A DNA stretch of 64,000 nucleotides from contig NZ_CP018076.1 of NCBI RefSeq assembly GCF_001886735.1, positions 744,001-808,000 of the forward strand, in the 5' to 3' direction. A program made the position numbers and the translations under genes. Positions 1 through 8,843 of the stretch are shown one piece after another. The stretch is from Sulfitobacter alexandrii (lineage in GTDB: Bacteria; Pseudomonadota; Alphaproteobacteria; Rhodobacterales; Rhodobacteraceae). The number at the start of each line of letters is the position of its first letter. Within the stretch, counting starts at the first letter, position 1. The notes beneath the pieces were generated by a model. It saw only the letters and a list, made by a program, of their open reading frames with translations, was not told the DNA's origin and ran no database searches.

Positions 1-479
1 GGGTGACACCCGACATCATGATGGTGGCCAAGGGCATCGGCGGGGGCTTCCCGCTGGGCGCGGTGCTGGCGACCGAGGACGCCGCCAGCGGCATGACCGC
101 GGGCACCCACGGCTCCACCTACGGGGGCAACCCGCTGGGCTGTGCCGTGGGCTGCGCCGTGATGGACATCGTGGCCGACCCCGGTTTCCTTGCCGAGGTG
201 AACCGCAAGGCGGGCCTGCTGCGGCAGAAGCTGGAGGGGCTGGTCGCAAGCCACCCCGACGTGCTGGAGGGCGTCCGCGGTTCCGGGCTGATGCTGGGCC
301 TCAAGTGCAAGGTCGCCCCGGCCGATCTGGTGGCCGCAGGCTACACCGCCGAGGTCATCACCGTGCCCGCGGGCGACAATGTCGTGAGGCTCCTGCCGCC
401 GCTCACGATCACCGACGACGAAATCGCCGAGGCTGTCTCTCGCCTAGACCGCGCCGCCGGCAGCCTCGCGCCGTCCTGA
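1..479 (+). CDS. argD: Acetylornithine aminotransferase, C-terminal part (truncated by window edge)
   Basis: C-terminal ~158 residues of a class-III PLP aminotransferase; the 5' part lies outside the window and the reading frame enters at base 3. The Schiff-base lysine is seen in [13 protein letters not shown], followed by the phosphate-binding stretch [12 protein letters not shown]. ArgD converts N-acetylglutamate semialdehyde to N-acetylornithine in arginine synthesis. Succinylornithine and other omega-aminotransferases share these motifs; the choice of ArgD rests on argF lying 76 bp downstream on the same strand, a usual alphaproteobacterial pair. Stop TGA at 477-479. Confidence 0.9.
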   Translation, partial: VTPDIMMVAKGIGGGFPLGAVLATEDAASGMTAGTHGSTYGGNPLGCAVGCAVMDIVADPGFLAEVNRKAGLLRQKLEGLVASHPDVLEGVRGSGLMLGLKCKVAPADLVAAGYTAEVITVPAGDNVVRLLPPLTITDDEIAEAVSRLDRAAGSLAPS

Positions 480-511
480 TCTTCTTTATGCCAAGAATAC
501 TCTCCGGGGGT

Positions 512-532
512 CCGGGGGTGGAAAACCCCCGG
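512..532. other. GC-rich stem-loop between argD and argF
   Basis: Perfect 7-bp stem CCGGGGG / CCCCCGG (512-518 and 526-532) with a 7-nt loop, preceded by a second G5 tract (506-510). There is no T-run, so an intrinsic terminator is doubtful. Its position in the 76-bp argD-argF gap suggests an mRNA stability or attenuation element, or a copy of a GC-rich extragenic repeat of the kind often seen between genes in Rhodobacterales. I see no second copy in this window. Confidence 0.4.
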
Positions 533-555
533 CTCCCACAACAAAGAGCTTACCC

Positions 556-1461
556 ATGACCCATTTCCTGGACATCCACACGACCGATACCGCCGATCTG
601 CGGTCCATCATCGACAACGCCCGCAGCATGAAGACCGCGCGAAACGGCAGGCCAAGGGGGGCACCCGACGACGAGCAGCCGCTGAAGGACCACATGGTCG
701 CGCTGATCTTCGAGAAACCGTCCACCCGGACGCGGGTGTCGTTCGATGTGGGCGTGCGCCAGATGGGCGGCCAGACGATGGTGCTGTCGGGCGCCGACAT
801 GCAGCTGGGCCACGGCGAGACCATCGCGGACACCGCCCGCGTCCTGTCGCGCTACGTGGATCTGATCATGATCCGCACCTTCGAGGAACAGACCCTGCTC
901 GACATGGCCGAATACGCCAGCGTGCCGGTGATCAACGGCCTGACCAACCGCAGCCACCCCTGCCAGATCATGGCCGACGTGATGACCTTCGAGGAGCACA
1001 GCGGCCCGATCAAGGGCAAGAAGGTGGTCTGGTCGGGCGACGGCAACAACGTCTTCGCCAGCTTTGCCCACGCCGCCAGGCAGTTCGAGTTCGATCTCGT
1101 GTTCACCGGCCCGCCCCCGCTCGATCCCGAACCGGCGCTCGACGGGCTCTACACGGTCGAGCGGGATCCGCACAGGGCGGTGGAGGGCGCCGACCTCGTG
1201 GTCACGGACACCTGGGTCAGCATGCACGACCCCCAGTCCGCCCGCGAACGCCGTCACAACCAGCTGCGCGGCTACCAGGTGAACGAGGCGCTGATGGCGC
1301 GGGCCAAGAAGGACGCCCTGTTCATGCATTGCCTGCCCGCCCACCGCGAGGACGAGGCGACAAGCGCGGTGATGGACGGGCCGAACTCCGTGATATTCGA
1401 CGAGGCCGAGAACCGGCTGCACGCGCAGAAGGCCATCATGCGTCACTGCCTGGGCCGATAA
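556..1461 (+). CDS. argF: Ornithine carbamoyltransferase
   Basis: 301 residues, normal family length. Transfers the carbamoyl group of carbamoyl phosphate to ornithine, giving citrulline, in the cytoplasm. Seen: the carbamoyl-phosphate loop [12 protein letters not shown] near residue 55, HPCQ (in NRSHPCQ) near 135, and the ornithine-site FMHCLPAHR near 257. The HCLP cysteine and STRTR arginines separate it from aspartate carbamoyltransferase. The ATG at 556 follows an AAAGAG stretch. panE begins 7 bp after the stop, so the two are probably cotranscribed. Confidence 0.96.
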   Translation: MTHFLDIHTTDTADLRSIIDNARSMKTARNGRPRGAPDDEQPLKDHMVALIFEKPSTRTRVSFDVGVRQMGGQTMVLSGADMQLGHGETIADTARVLSRYVDLIMIRTFEEQTLLDMAEYASVPVINGLTNRSHPCQIMADVMTFEEHSGPIKGKKVVWSGDGNNVFASFAHAARQFEFDLVFTGPPPLDPEPALDGLYTVERDPHRAVEGADLVVTDTWVSMHDPQSARERRHNQLRGYQVNEALMARAKKDALFMHCLPAHREDEATSAVMDGPNSVIFDEAENRLHAQKAIMRHCLGR

Positions 1462-1468
1462 GGCCACG

Positions 1469-2485
1469 ATGCGCGCCGACCCCCATATCGTCGTTGCCGG
1501 GGCCGGTGCCATCGGCTGTTTCGTCGGGGGGCTGCTGGCGGCGGCGGGGGCGCAGGTCACGCTGCTGCTGCGCGCTCGGGTGGCGGCCGAGATCCGCACG
1601 CACGGGCTGACCCTGACCGATTTCGACGGCATGGCGCAGAAGGTCAGCGCGGAACGGCTTGCGCTGTCAGAAGATCCGACCTGTCTGGCCGGCGCCGACC
1701 TTGTGCTGGTCACGGTGAAATCCGGCGCCACCGCCCAGATCGCCCGGCTGATCGACCGGCACGCGCCCGCGAAATGCCCGGTCGTGAGCCTGCAGAATGG
1801 CGTGAGTAATGCCGCTACCCTGCGCGACATGCTGCCGGGGCGGGATCTGCGCGGGGGAATGGTGCCCTTCAACGTCGTCCCGCTCGGGCAGGGGGGCTAC
1901 CATCGGGCAACCAGCGGCGACATCGTGATAGAGGCAGGGCCAGATGACCTCGGGGCGGTGCTTGGTGTGCCCCATCTGCGCGTGACCGAAAGCCGCGATA
2001 TCGAAGCGGTGCAGTGGGGCAAGTTCCTGATCAATCTCAACAACGCGCTGAACGCGCTCAGTGGCCTGCCGCTGAAGGCACAGCTGCACGACAGGGGATG
2101 GCGTCGGCTGATGGCCGATCAATGGGCGGAGGCGCTGGCCGTGCTGCGCGCGCACGGCATCAGGCCGGTTTCCACCACGCCGGTGGATGTCGGCAAGGTG
2201 CCGTGGATCCTGAGACTGCCCACGCCCCTGTTCACGAGAGTCGCCGCGCAGATGCTGACCATCGACGATCAGGCGCGTACTTCCATGTCCTACGACCTGA
2301 TGGCGCATCGCCCGACCGAGATCGACGCGCTTCAGGGCGAGGTCATCCGGCTGGGAGAATCCGCGGGACGGCGCACGCCGATCGCCCGGCTGGTGCTGGA
2401 CCTGATCGAGACCGCCGAACTGGCCGGGCAGGGCTTGCCCAACCTTCCCGCCGCGGCCCTGCGCTCGGAACTTGGGCGGGCCTGA
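1469..2485 (+). CDS. panE: 2-dehydropantoate 2-reductase
   Basis: 338 residues. Ketopantoate reductase (ApbA/PanE family), NADPH-dependent reduction of ketopantoate to pantoate for coenzyme A synthesis. Seen: N-terminal Rossmann motif GAGAIGCFVGG at about residues 10-20; the ketopantoate-reductase C-terminal domain contains KFLINLNNALNAL, with the catalytic-type lysine and asparagine. Slightly longer than E. coli PanE (303). It follows argF by 7 bp, an operon partner with no obvious pathway link. Other members of this family act on other 2-oxo acids, so pantoate specificity is inferred. Confidence 0.85.
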   Translation: MRADPHIVVAGAGAIGCFVGGLLAAAGAQVTLLLRARVAAEIRTHGLTLTDFDGMAQKVSAERLALSEDPTCLAGADLVLVTVKSGATAQIARLIDRHAPAKCPVVSLQNGVSNAATLRDMLPGRDLRGGMVPFNVVPLGQGGYHRATSGDIVIEAGPDDLGAVLGVPHLRVTESRDIEAVQWGKFLINLNNALNALSGLPLKAQLHDRGWRRLMADQWAEALAVLRAHGIRPVSTTPVDVGKVPWILRLPTPLFTRVAAQMLTIDDQARTSMSYDLMAHRPTEIDALQGEVIRLGESAGRRTPIARLVLDLIETAELAGQGLPNLPAAALRSELGRA

Positions 2486-2492
2486 CGCCGGA

Positions 2493-3974
2493 TCAGTTCA
2501 CCACCGCGTTGAGCACGAGAAAGACCACCGCCGAGATCGAGGCGGCCGCTGGCACGGTGATGACCCATGCGGCGATGATGGTCATGAAGTGCGACCGGCG
2601 CACCAGTTTCCGGCGGCGGCGTTCCTCGGGGGCGATGCGCTTGACGGTGCCGACGGCCACATCGGGCCGGCGCAGGCGCCGCTCCATGTGCCATTCGCGA
2701 TAGAAGCCGACGCCGAAGACGCCGCCGACCGCGATGTGGGTGGAACTCACCGGCAGACCTAGCCAGGAGGCGATGATGACGGTGATCGCGGCCGACAGCG
2801 CGACGCAGTAGGCGCGCATGGGATTGAGCTTGGTGATCTGGCTGCCGACCATCCGGATCAGCTTTGGCCCAAAGAGGAACAGGCCGAAGGAGATGCCGAA
2901 GGCGCCGATGATCATCACCCAGAGAGGGATGTTCACCTGCGCCTCGAAACCGCCGAACTGGCTGGCGTGAACGATCGCGGCCAGCGGGCCCACGGCGTTC
3001 GCGACGTCGTTGGCACCGTGGGCGAAACTCAGCAGCGCGGCGGAGAACACCAGCGGCAGGCCGAAAAGGACCTTCACCGACTTGTTGCGGTTCTCCATGC
3101 CTTCGGACCTGCGCCGGATCAGCGGCGAGGAGATCGCATAGGTCGCCACCCCCAGCACCAGACCGATGAGCAGCGCGGTGGGCATGTCGATGGAAATGAC
3201 CTTGTTCAGCCCTTTCAGCGCAAGGTAAGCGGCAAAGACACCTGCCATGATGCCCACCAGCACCGGCACCCATGTGCGCGACGCGGCGATCTTGTCTTCC
3301 CGATAGAGGATGCGCGCCTTGATGAAGGCGAGGAAGGCGGCGGCGACCGTGCCGCCGAGCACCGGCGAGATCACCCAGCTTGCGGCGATCATGCTCATGG
3401 ACGGCCAGTTCACCGCCGTCATGCCTGCCGCCGCGATGCCCGCGCCCATCACGCCGCCGACGACCGAATGGGTGGTCGAGACGGGGGCGCCGACCCATGT
3501 GGCGAGGTTGACCCACAGGGCCGACGAGATCAGCGCCGCCATCATCGCCCAGATGAATATCCTTGTATCGGCGATCGACGCGGGATCGATGATCCCCTTG
3601 GATATGGTCGACACCACGTCACCCCCGGCCAGCAGGGCGCCCGCGCTTTCGCAAAGGGCGGCGATCAGGATGGCGCCGCCCATGGTCAGCGCGTTGGCCC
3701 CCACCGCGGGGCCCATGTTGTTGGCAACGTCGTTGGCCCCTATGTTCACCGCCATGTAGGCGCCGAACACCGCTGCGGCGATCACCACGAAACTGGTCGA
3801 GGTCTGGCCGAAGAAGACCCCGGCAACGATCCCCGCGACCACCATGAAGGCCAGCGCGATACCCGGCGCGACGAGGGGGCGCGACACGTAGGCGGTCGCA
3901 AGTTCGACTTGGGAAATACGGTTGAGATCGGTGTCCAGCGTTTTCCACTGGCTGCCCTTCGGTCCGGTGCTCAT
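2493..3974 (-). CDS. PiT-family inorganic phosphate transporter
   Basis: 493-residue polytopic membrane protein that imports phosphate (usually as metal-phosphate complex) by H+ or Na+ symport. The two inverted halves each carry the family signature: GANDVANNMGP in the N-terminal half and GANDVANAVGP in the C-terminal half. About ten hydrophobic segments can be seen. It is convergent with panE (7-bp gap). A perfect 17-bp palindrome lies 34-50 bp upstream of the ATG and may be its operator. I see no PhoB-type direct repeat. Confidence 0.93.
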   Translation of the reverse strand: MSTGPKGSQWKTLDTDLNRISQVELATAYVSRPLVAPGIALAFMVVAGIVAGVFFGQTSTSFVVIAAAVFGAYMAVNIGANDVANNMGPAVGANALTMGGAILIAALCESAGALLAGGDVVSTISKGIIDPASIADTRIFIWAMMAALISSALWVNLATWVGAPVSTTHSVVGGVMGAGIAAAGMTAVNWPSMSMIAASWVISPVLGGTVAAAFLAFIKARILYREDKIAASRTWVPVLVGIMAGVFAAYLALKGLNKVISIDMPTALLIGLVLGVATYAISSPLIRRRSEGMENRNKSVKVLFGLPLVFSAALLSFAHGANDVANAVGPLAAIVHASQFGGFEAQVNIPLWVMIIGAFGISFGLFLFGPKLIRMVGSQITKLNPMRAYCVALSAAITVIIASWLGLPVSSTHIAVGGVFGVGFYREWHMERRLRRPDVAVGTVKRIAPEERRRRKLVRRSHFMTIIAAWVITVPAAASISAVVFLVLNAVVN

Positions 3975-4007
3975 GCCCGTTCAATGCCCCCGGTATGGTT
4001 TCGGTTG

Positions 4008-4024
4008 GTGACACGGGGTGTCAC
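4008..4024. promoter_or_regulatory. Perfect 17-bp palindrome upstream of the phosphate transporter
   Basis: GTGACAC-GGG-GTGTCAC, 7-bp arms around a 3-bp centre, in the 94-bp gap between the Nudix gene's stop and the transporter's start (both on the minus strand). The size and symmetry fit a homodimeric repressor site. Reading the same bases as RNA gives a stem with a 3-nt loop, which could end the Nudix transcript, but no T-run follows. Confidence 0.45.
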
Positions 4025-4068
4025 AACGGGCCGCCATGCGCAAGCCGCCGGACGTGGGCCCTGGCGGC

Positions 4069-4527
4069 TCAGAGCGCGCGCAGGATGGCTTGCAGATCGG
4101 GCTCTTCCACCAGCGCCGCCGCCTCTTCGGGCGAAAACCATGCGCGCTTGCGCTGATCGGCCTCGGGATACTCTTCGCGCAGATCCTTCACGCGGGTCAG
4201 ATAGACCTGCGCCTCGACCGGCATGGTCAGGCCTTCGCTCAGACCCTTGTCATAGTCGTAGAACCCGACCGGGGCGCTTTCGATATCGGCTTCGCGCACG
4301 CCGGCTTCCTCCCAGGCTTCCTGCAGCGCCGCACCGGGACCGTCGAGCCCGTCGATCGGCCAGCCCTTCGGCACGATCCAGCGGCCCGTGTCGCGGCTGG
4401 TGATCAGCAGGACGCGCTTGCCCGCGGGCGTATCACGATAGCACAGCGCGGCCACCTGTAGGCGCTTGGGGCGCTTCAGGAACGGTAGGACCATCTCGGC
4501 CCAAGCGAGGCGAAAGGCGTGCATCAT
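4069..4527 (-). CDS. Nudix hydrolase
   Basis: 152 residues. Nudix-fold pyrophosphatase acting on a nucleoside diphosphate-X or inositol-polyphosphate type substrate; the true substrate cannot be told. The Nudix box is recognisable as PKGWPIDGLDGPGAALQEAW followed by EEAGV, keeping the metal-binding E-x-x-E-E core but lacking the first consensus glutamate (a leucine) and the arginine before the core (a glutamine). This variant box is common among short alphaproteobacterial Nudix proteins. Divergent from gnd across a 149-bp AT-rich gap. Confidence 0.85.
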   Translation of the reverse strand: MMHAFRLAWAEMVLPFLKRPKRLQVAALCYRDTPAGKRVLLITSRDTGRWIVPKGWPIDGLDGPGAALQEAWEEAGVREADIESAPVGFYDYDKGLSEGLTMPVEAQVYLTRVKDLREEYPEADQRKRAWFSPEEAAALVEEPDLQAILRAL

Positions 4528-4575
4528 CGGTTTTGCCTGTTAATTCTTTTTTAATATCAGAACCTTGTATGCGTC

Positions 4576-4584
4576 TGTGGATAA
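4576..4584. other. Consensus DnaA box
   Basis: TGTGGATAA, the exact complement of the high-affinity DnaA box TTATCCACA, next to the AT-rich stretch at 4540-4560 between the Nudix gene and gnd. It is a single box, so no origin is claimed; DnaA also acts as a transcription factor. Confidence 0.35.
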
Positions 4585-4676
4585 CTTGTTCCGGCGCGAA
4601 ATGCAATTCCAATCTGTGGTCTTGCGCCGCGCGGGCCCAGCGATCACTTTGCAGACAGGCAAACGAAGGAGCGATC

Positions 4677-6089
4677 ATGGTCGTCACTGCAGATATAGGT
4701 GTGTTCGGCCTCGGGACAATGGGATCGGCGCTCGCCCTGAACCTGGCTGAAAAAGGCTTCACCGTCGCGGTGTCGAACCGGGAGGCCGAGTGGATCGCGC
4801 CTTTTCTGGCGGAGGCGGGCCCGCTGCTGGATCATCTGGTGGGCCTTGCGGACCTCGAAGAGTTCGTCGCGGCGCTCTCGAAGCCGCGGTCGGTCCTGTT
4901 CATGATCCCGTCCGGCGCGCCGATGGACGAGATGATCGCGCGGATCGCGCCCTTGCTGGAACCGGGCGACACGATCATCGACGGCGGCAACGCGGACTTC
5001 CACGATACCCGCCGCCGGTCGGCGGCACTGGATGCGCAGGGCCTGCATTTCGTCGGCATGGGTGTTTCCGGAGGCGAAGAAGGCGCGCGCCACGGCCCCT
5101 CGATGATGGTGGGGGGCACGGATCATTCGTGGCGGCAGCTTCGGCCGATGCTCGAGGCGATCGCGGCGACCTTCGAGGGGACGCCCTGCGTGGCGCATCT
5201 GGGCCCGGACGGTGCGGGCCATTTCGTCAAGACCGTGCACAACGGGATCGAATACGCCGACATGCAGATGATCGCAGAGGTCTACGGGCTGATGCGCGAC
5301 GGGGGCGGCCAGCAGGCGCCGGCCATCGGGGCCCTTTTCCAAAGCTGGCGGGACGGGCCGCTGAAATCATACCTCGTGGACGTGACCGCGGCAGTCCTGT
5401 CCGCCACCGATGAGCCGACCGGCCGGCCGATGGTCGACATGATCCGGGACCAGGCGGGTCAGAAGGGCACCGGACGCTGGACCCTGATCGAAGCGCTGCG
5501 GATGGGCCAGTCGGCCAGCACGATCGAGGCAGCCGTCGGTGCGCGGGGCTGGTCCTTGGAGAAGGACGCGCGGGAGGCGGCCGAGCCGCTGCTGCCCGCC
5601 GGGACGCAGAACGCGTCGATGCCCTCCGACGCGGACCTTGAACAGGCGCTGCTGGCGGGGCGCATCCTGTCGCACGCGCAGGGGTTCCGCATCCTGTCCG
5701 CCGCGTCAGCGGAATTCGGCTGGGAACTCGACCTGGCCCGCGTATCCGACATCTGGCGCGCCGGCTGCATCATCCGCTCGGCCTTGCTGGATGACTTTGC
5801 GTCGGCGTTCAGGGGCGCGCTGCCCCACGGGCATCTGATCCTGGCCCCGGCGATGCGCGCACGGCTGGCCGAGACGATCCCGGCCTTGCGCAGGGTGCTG
5901 GCAGCCGGCGTGTCGATGGGCATCGCCTTGCCCGCGCTTTCCGCCGCGATGGCGTGGTACGACACGATCCGCCGCGGGCGCGGCACCGCCGACCTGATCC
6001 AGGCGCAGCGCGATTTCTTCGGCCACCATGGGTTCGAGCGGACGGATACGACCGGTCGGCATCACGGCACCTGGGGGGCGCCGGTCTGA
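4677..6089 (+). CDS. gnd: 6-phosphogluconate dehydrogenase, decarboxylating
   Basis: 470 residues, the full-length homodimeric type (E. coli Gnd is 468). Oxidises 6-phosphogluconate to ribulose 5-phosphate and CO2, making NADPH. Seen: GLGTMG dinucleotide motif at residues 11-16, substrate loop MGVSGGEEGARHGPS, catalytic HFVKTVHNGIEYADMQMI, and GQKGTGRWT of the C-terminal domain. The ATG at 4677 is chosen because AAGGAG lies just upstream and the homologous N-terminus begins there; the frame stays open upstream to 4533, which I regard as spurious. Convergent with truA. Confidence 0.95.
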   Translation: MVVTADIGVFGLGTMGSALALNLAEKGFTVAVSNREAEWIAPFLAEAGPLLDHLVGLADLEEFVAALSKPRSVLFMIPSGAPMDEMIARIAPLLEPGDTIIDGGNADFHDTRRRSAALDAQGLHFVGMGVSGGEEGARHGPSMMVGGTDHSWRQLRPMLEAIAATFEGTPCVAHLGPDGAGHFVKTVHNGIEYADMQMIAEVYGLMRDGGGQQAPAIGALFQSWRDGPLKSYLVDVTAAVLSATDEPTGRPMVDMIRDQAGQKGTGRWTLIEALRMGQSASTIEAAVGARGWSLEKDAREAAEPLLPAGTQNASMPSDADLEQALLAGRILSHAQGFRILSAASAEFGWELDLARVSDIWRAGCIIRSALLDDFASAFRGALPHGHLILAPAMRARLAETIPALRRVLAAGVSMGIALPALSAAMAWYDTIRRGRGTADLIQAQRDFFGHHGFERTDTTGRHHGTWGAPV

Positions 6090-6131
6090 AAGGCCGCCGC
6101 CCGCCCGACTTTTACCATCCGGCGTTCCTGC

Positions 6132-6899
6132 TCAGGCGAAGGGATCGTCCGGATAACCGACATGGGCCAGATAAAGCCCCTGCGGCGGGCAGACCGGACC
6201 ACAGGCGGCCCGATCGCGGGCGTCGAGCGCCCGCTGCATGTCTTCGGGCGACCAGGAGCCGGTGCCGACACGCTCCAGCGAGCCGACGAAGCTGCGGACC
6301 TGGTTATGCAGGAACGACCGGGCCCGCACGTCGAAATGGTACTCCGGCCCGCCCGGGGTCTCGACCCGCTCAATATCCAGCCTGTCCAGCGTCTTGACCG
6401 GGCTGTCGGCCTGGCAGACAGTCGACCGGAAAGTGGTGAAGTCGTGCTTGCCCAGCAGGAGGCCTGCCGCCTGCCGCATGGCCTCGAGGTCGAGCTGGTG
6501 CTTGATCTGCCAGACCAGTCCCGCGCAGTGCGTCGCCGGCGCCCGCCGCGACAGGATGCGGAACAGGTAGCGCCGCTCGCGGGCCGAGAACCGGGCGTGA
6601 AAATCATCTGACACGGCGCGGCAGTCGGTGATCGCGATAGGCAGCGGCTTAAGGTGGTAATTCAGCGCCTCCGACAGCCGGAAGGCATCCCATGCGGTTT
6701 CCATGTCGCAATGCGCGACCTGTGCGAGCGCATGCACGCCCGCGTCGGTGCGCCCCGCCGCGACGATGGTGTGGTCGCGTGGTTCCAGCCGGGCCAGCGC
6801 CGCTTCGATCGCGCCCTGTACCGACGCGAGGTTCGTCTGCCTTTGCCAGCCGACGAAAGGCGCGCCGTGGTATTCGATTTTCAGGGCATAGCGTGGCAT
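6132..6899 (-). CDS. truA: tRNA pseudouridine(38-40) synthase TruA
   Basis: 255 residues. Converts U38-U40 in the tRNA anticodon stem-loop to pseudouridine. The catalytic aspartate is D52 in [11 protein letters not shown]. The N-terminal [15 protein letters not shown] and the C-terminal [14 protein letters not shown] are family hallmarks. In Rhodobacterales truA is often next to fmt/def; here it stands alone, divergent from the ycjX cluster with an 88-bp gap. Confidence 0.95.
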   Translation of the reverse strand: MPRYALKIEYHGAPFVGWQRQTNLASVQGAIEAALARLEPRDHTIVAAGRTDAGVHALAQVAHCDMETAWDAFRLSEALNYHLKPLPIAITDCRAVSDDFHARFSARERRYLFRILSRRAPATHCAGLVWQIKHQLDLEAMRQAAGLLLGKHDFTTFRSTVCQADSPVKTLDRLDIERVETPGGPEYHFDVRARSFLHNQVRSFVGSLERVGTGSWSPEDMQRALDARDRAACGPVCPPQGLYLAHVGYPDDPFA

Positions 6900-6987
6900 G
6901 GCCGCGCTTTAGCCGGGCGCTGCCCATCTGGCAATCCCCGCGCGGCAACCCTATGTTGGCGCAAGAAACGAGGGGACGGGCAGGACA

Positions 6988-8403
6988 TTGGTCATCGGGC
7001 GTATCGCGGACGGTATCTGGCGTCAGGTCGAAAACGTACAGGACGCGGTTTCCGAGACCTTCATGGAGCCCGTGATCCGGCTTGGCGTGACGGGCCTCGC
7101 GCGGTCGGGCAAGACCGTCTTCATCACGTCGCTGGTGGCCAACCTGCTCGACCGGGGCCGGATGCCGAATCTCGTCGCGGCACGGGAAGGGCGGATCGAG
7201 GCGGCGTTTCTCCAGCCGCAGCCGGACGACACGGTCCCGCGTTTCGATTACGAGAACCATCTCGCCGCGCTGACCGGCCCGACCCCCCACTGGCCGGACA
7301 GCACCCGCGCGATTTCGGAATTGCGGCTGTCGCTCAGGGTGCGGCCGAACGGGTTGCTTGCCGGGTTGCAGGGGCCGCGCACCGTGCATCTGGATATCGT
7401 GGACTACCCCGGCGAATGGCTGCTCGACCTTGGCCTGATGGATCGCGGCTACGAGGACTGGTCGCGCGAGACGCTTGCACGGATCGCGGCGCGACCGGCC
7501 GCGGCGGGCTTCATGGCGCGGGTTCAGGAACTGGACCCCGAGGCCCGGCACGATGAACCGCTGGCGCAGGAACTGGCACGCCTTTTTGCCGACTACCTGG
7601 TTCAGGCGCGTGCCGCGGGCTTTTCCGACTGCACGCCGGGCCGGTTCCTGCTGCCGGGCGATCTTGCCGGCAGCCCGGCGCTGACCTTTGCCCCGATCCC
7701 GACGCAGGGCGCATCGGCGCGCGGGTCGCTTCACCGGGAAATGGCGCGCCGCTTCGAAGCCTACAAGGCACATGTCGTCCGGCCCTTCTTCCGAGATCAC
7801 TTCGCGCGGATCGACCGGCAGATCGTGCTGGTGGACGCGCTGGGCGCCATCCACCAGGGCCCGCAGGCGGTGGAAGACCTTCGGACGGCGATGGGCGAGA
7901 CGCTGGGCGCCTTCCGGCCGGGGCGGAACCGCTTCCTGACCAACCTGCTTGGCGGCAGGCGGGTGGAGCGGATCCTGTTCGCGGCGACCAAGGCCGATCA
8001 CCTGCATCACAGCCAGCACCCCAAGCTGACGGCGATCATGGAGGCACTGACTCGCGAGGCCCGCGACCGGGCGCAGTACGCCGGCGCGGGAACATCGGCC
8101 ATGGCGATCGCGTCGCTGCGGGCCACGACGGAGGATACGATGACGCACAAGGGCGAGGATCTGGGCGTGGTGCGGGGCACCCTGCTGGACACGGGCCGGC
8201 AGGCGGCCTTTTACCCCGGTGACCTTCCGTCGGATCCGAACCACCTGCTCGTTCCGGCACGCAGCGGGGCGGACCGATGGCTCGATCAGGACTACCAGAT
8301 CATGCGTTTCGCCCCCGCCGCGCTGGAACTGCGGCCGGGGGACGGCCCTCCGCACATCCGGCTCGACCGGGCGGCGGAATTCCTGATCGGAGACCGGCTG
8401 TGA
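6988..8403 (+). CDS. ycjX: YcjX-like family ATPase (DUF463)
   Basis: 471 residues with a P-loop at residues 36-43 (GLARSGKT), the mark of the YcjX/DUF463 GTPase-like family. YcjX belongs to the phage-shock regulon in enterobacteria; its biochemical job is not settled. The TTG at 6988 is taken as start, with GAGGGGACGGG upstream; the next in-frame ATG (MEPVIRL) would still keep the P-loop. The stop overlaps the GTG of the next gene, so translation of the three-gene cluster ycjX-GNAT-ycjF is probably coupled. Confidence 0.88.
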   Translation: MVIGRIADGIWRQVENVQDAVSETFMEPVIRLGVTGLARSGKTVFITSLVANLLDRGRMPNLVAAREGRIEAAFLQPQPDDTVPRFDYENHLAALTGPTPHWPDSTRAISELRLSLRVRPNGLLAGLQGPRTVHLDIVDYPGEWLLDLGLMDRGYEDWSRETLARIAARPAAAGFMARVQELDPEARHDEPLAQELARLFADYLVQARAAGFSDCTPGRFLLPGDLAGSPALTFAPIPTQGASARGSLHREMARRFEAYKAHVVRPFFRDHFARIDRQIVLVDALGAIHQGPQAVEDLRTAMGETLGAFRPGRNRFLTNLLGGRRVERILFAATKADHLHHSQHPKLTAIMEALTREARDRAQYAGAGTSAMAIASLRATTEDTMTHKGEDLGVVRGTLLDTGRQAAFYPGDLPSDPNHLLVPARSGADRWLDQDYQIMRFAPAALELRPGDGPPHIRLDRAAEFLIGDRL

Positions 8404-8843
8404 CCCGGTTGCGGGCGGCCGGACCCGCGGATGCGGGCGCGGTGGGGATGATCCTGTCGGAGTTCGTGGATACCACGCCATGGATTCCGCGCGTGCACAG
8501 CCGCGCACAGGATCTGGCCCATGCGGGAGACATGATCGAGATGGGATGGGTGACGCTGGCCGAGGACGGTCGCGACGTGATCGGTTTCGCGGCGCGCGAC
8601 GCGGGCGACCTGCACGCGCTATACGTCGCACGGCATGCCCGGGGCCGTGGCGTGGGCAGCGACCTGCTGCAGCAGGCAAAGGCGGCGGTGTCCCGGCTCA
8701 CGCTCTGGACCTTTCAGGCGAACACCGCGGCGCAGCGCTTCTACCGCCGCCACGGCTTTACCGAGGTGCTGCGCACCGACGGGGCGACGAACGACGAAGG
8801 GTTGCCCGACATTCGTTTCGAATGGCGACAGGAGGTGGCGTGA
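8400..8843 (+). CDS. GNAT-family N-acetyltransferase
   Basis: 147 residues. Acetyl-CoA binding motif A is seen as LHALYVARHARGRGVGSDLL (R/Q-x-x-G-x-G/A type), followed by FQANTAAQRFYRRHGFTEV, which is typical of motif B. The substrate cannot be told. The GTG start at 8400 overlaps the ycjX stop (GTGA) and has GGAGA upstream; the frame runs open further upstream inside ycjX but that extension is non-homologous. The gene sits between ycjX and ycjF and overlaps both. Confidence 0.85.
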   Translation: MTRLRAAGPADAGAVGMILSEFVDTTPWIPRVHSRAQDLAHAGDMIEMGWVTLAEDGRDVIGFAARDAGDLHALYVARHARGRGVGSDLLQQAKAAVSRLTLWTFQANTAAQRFYRRHGFTEVLRTDGATNDEGLPDIRFEWRQEVA

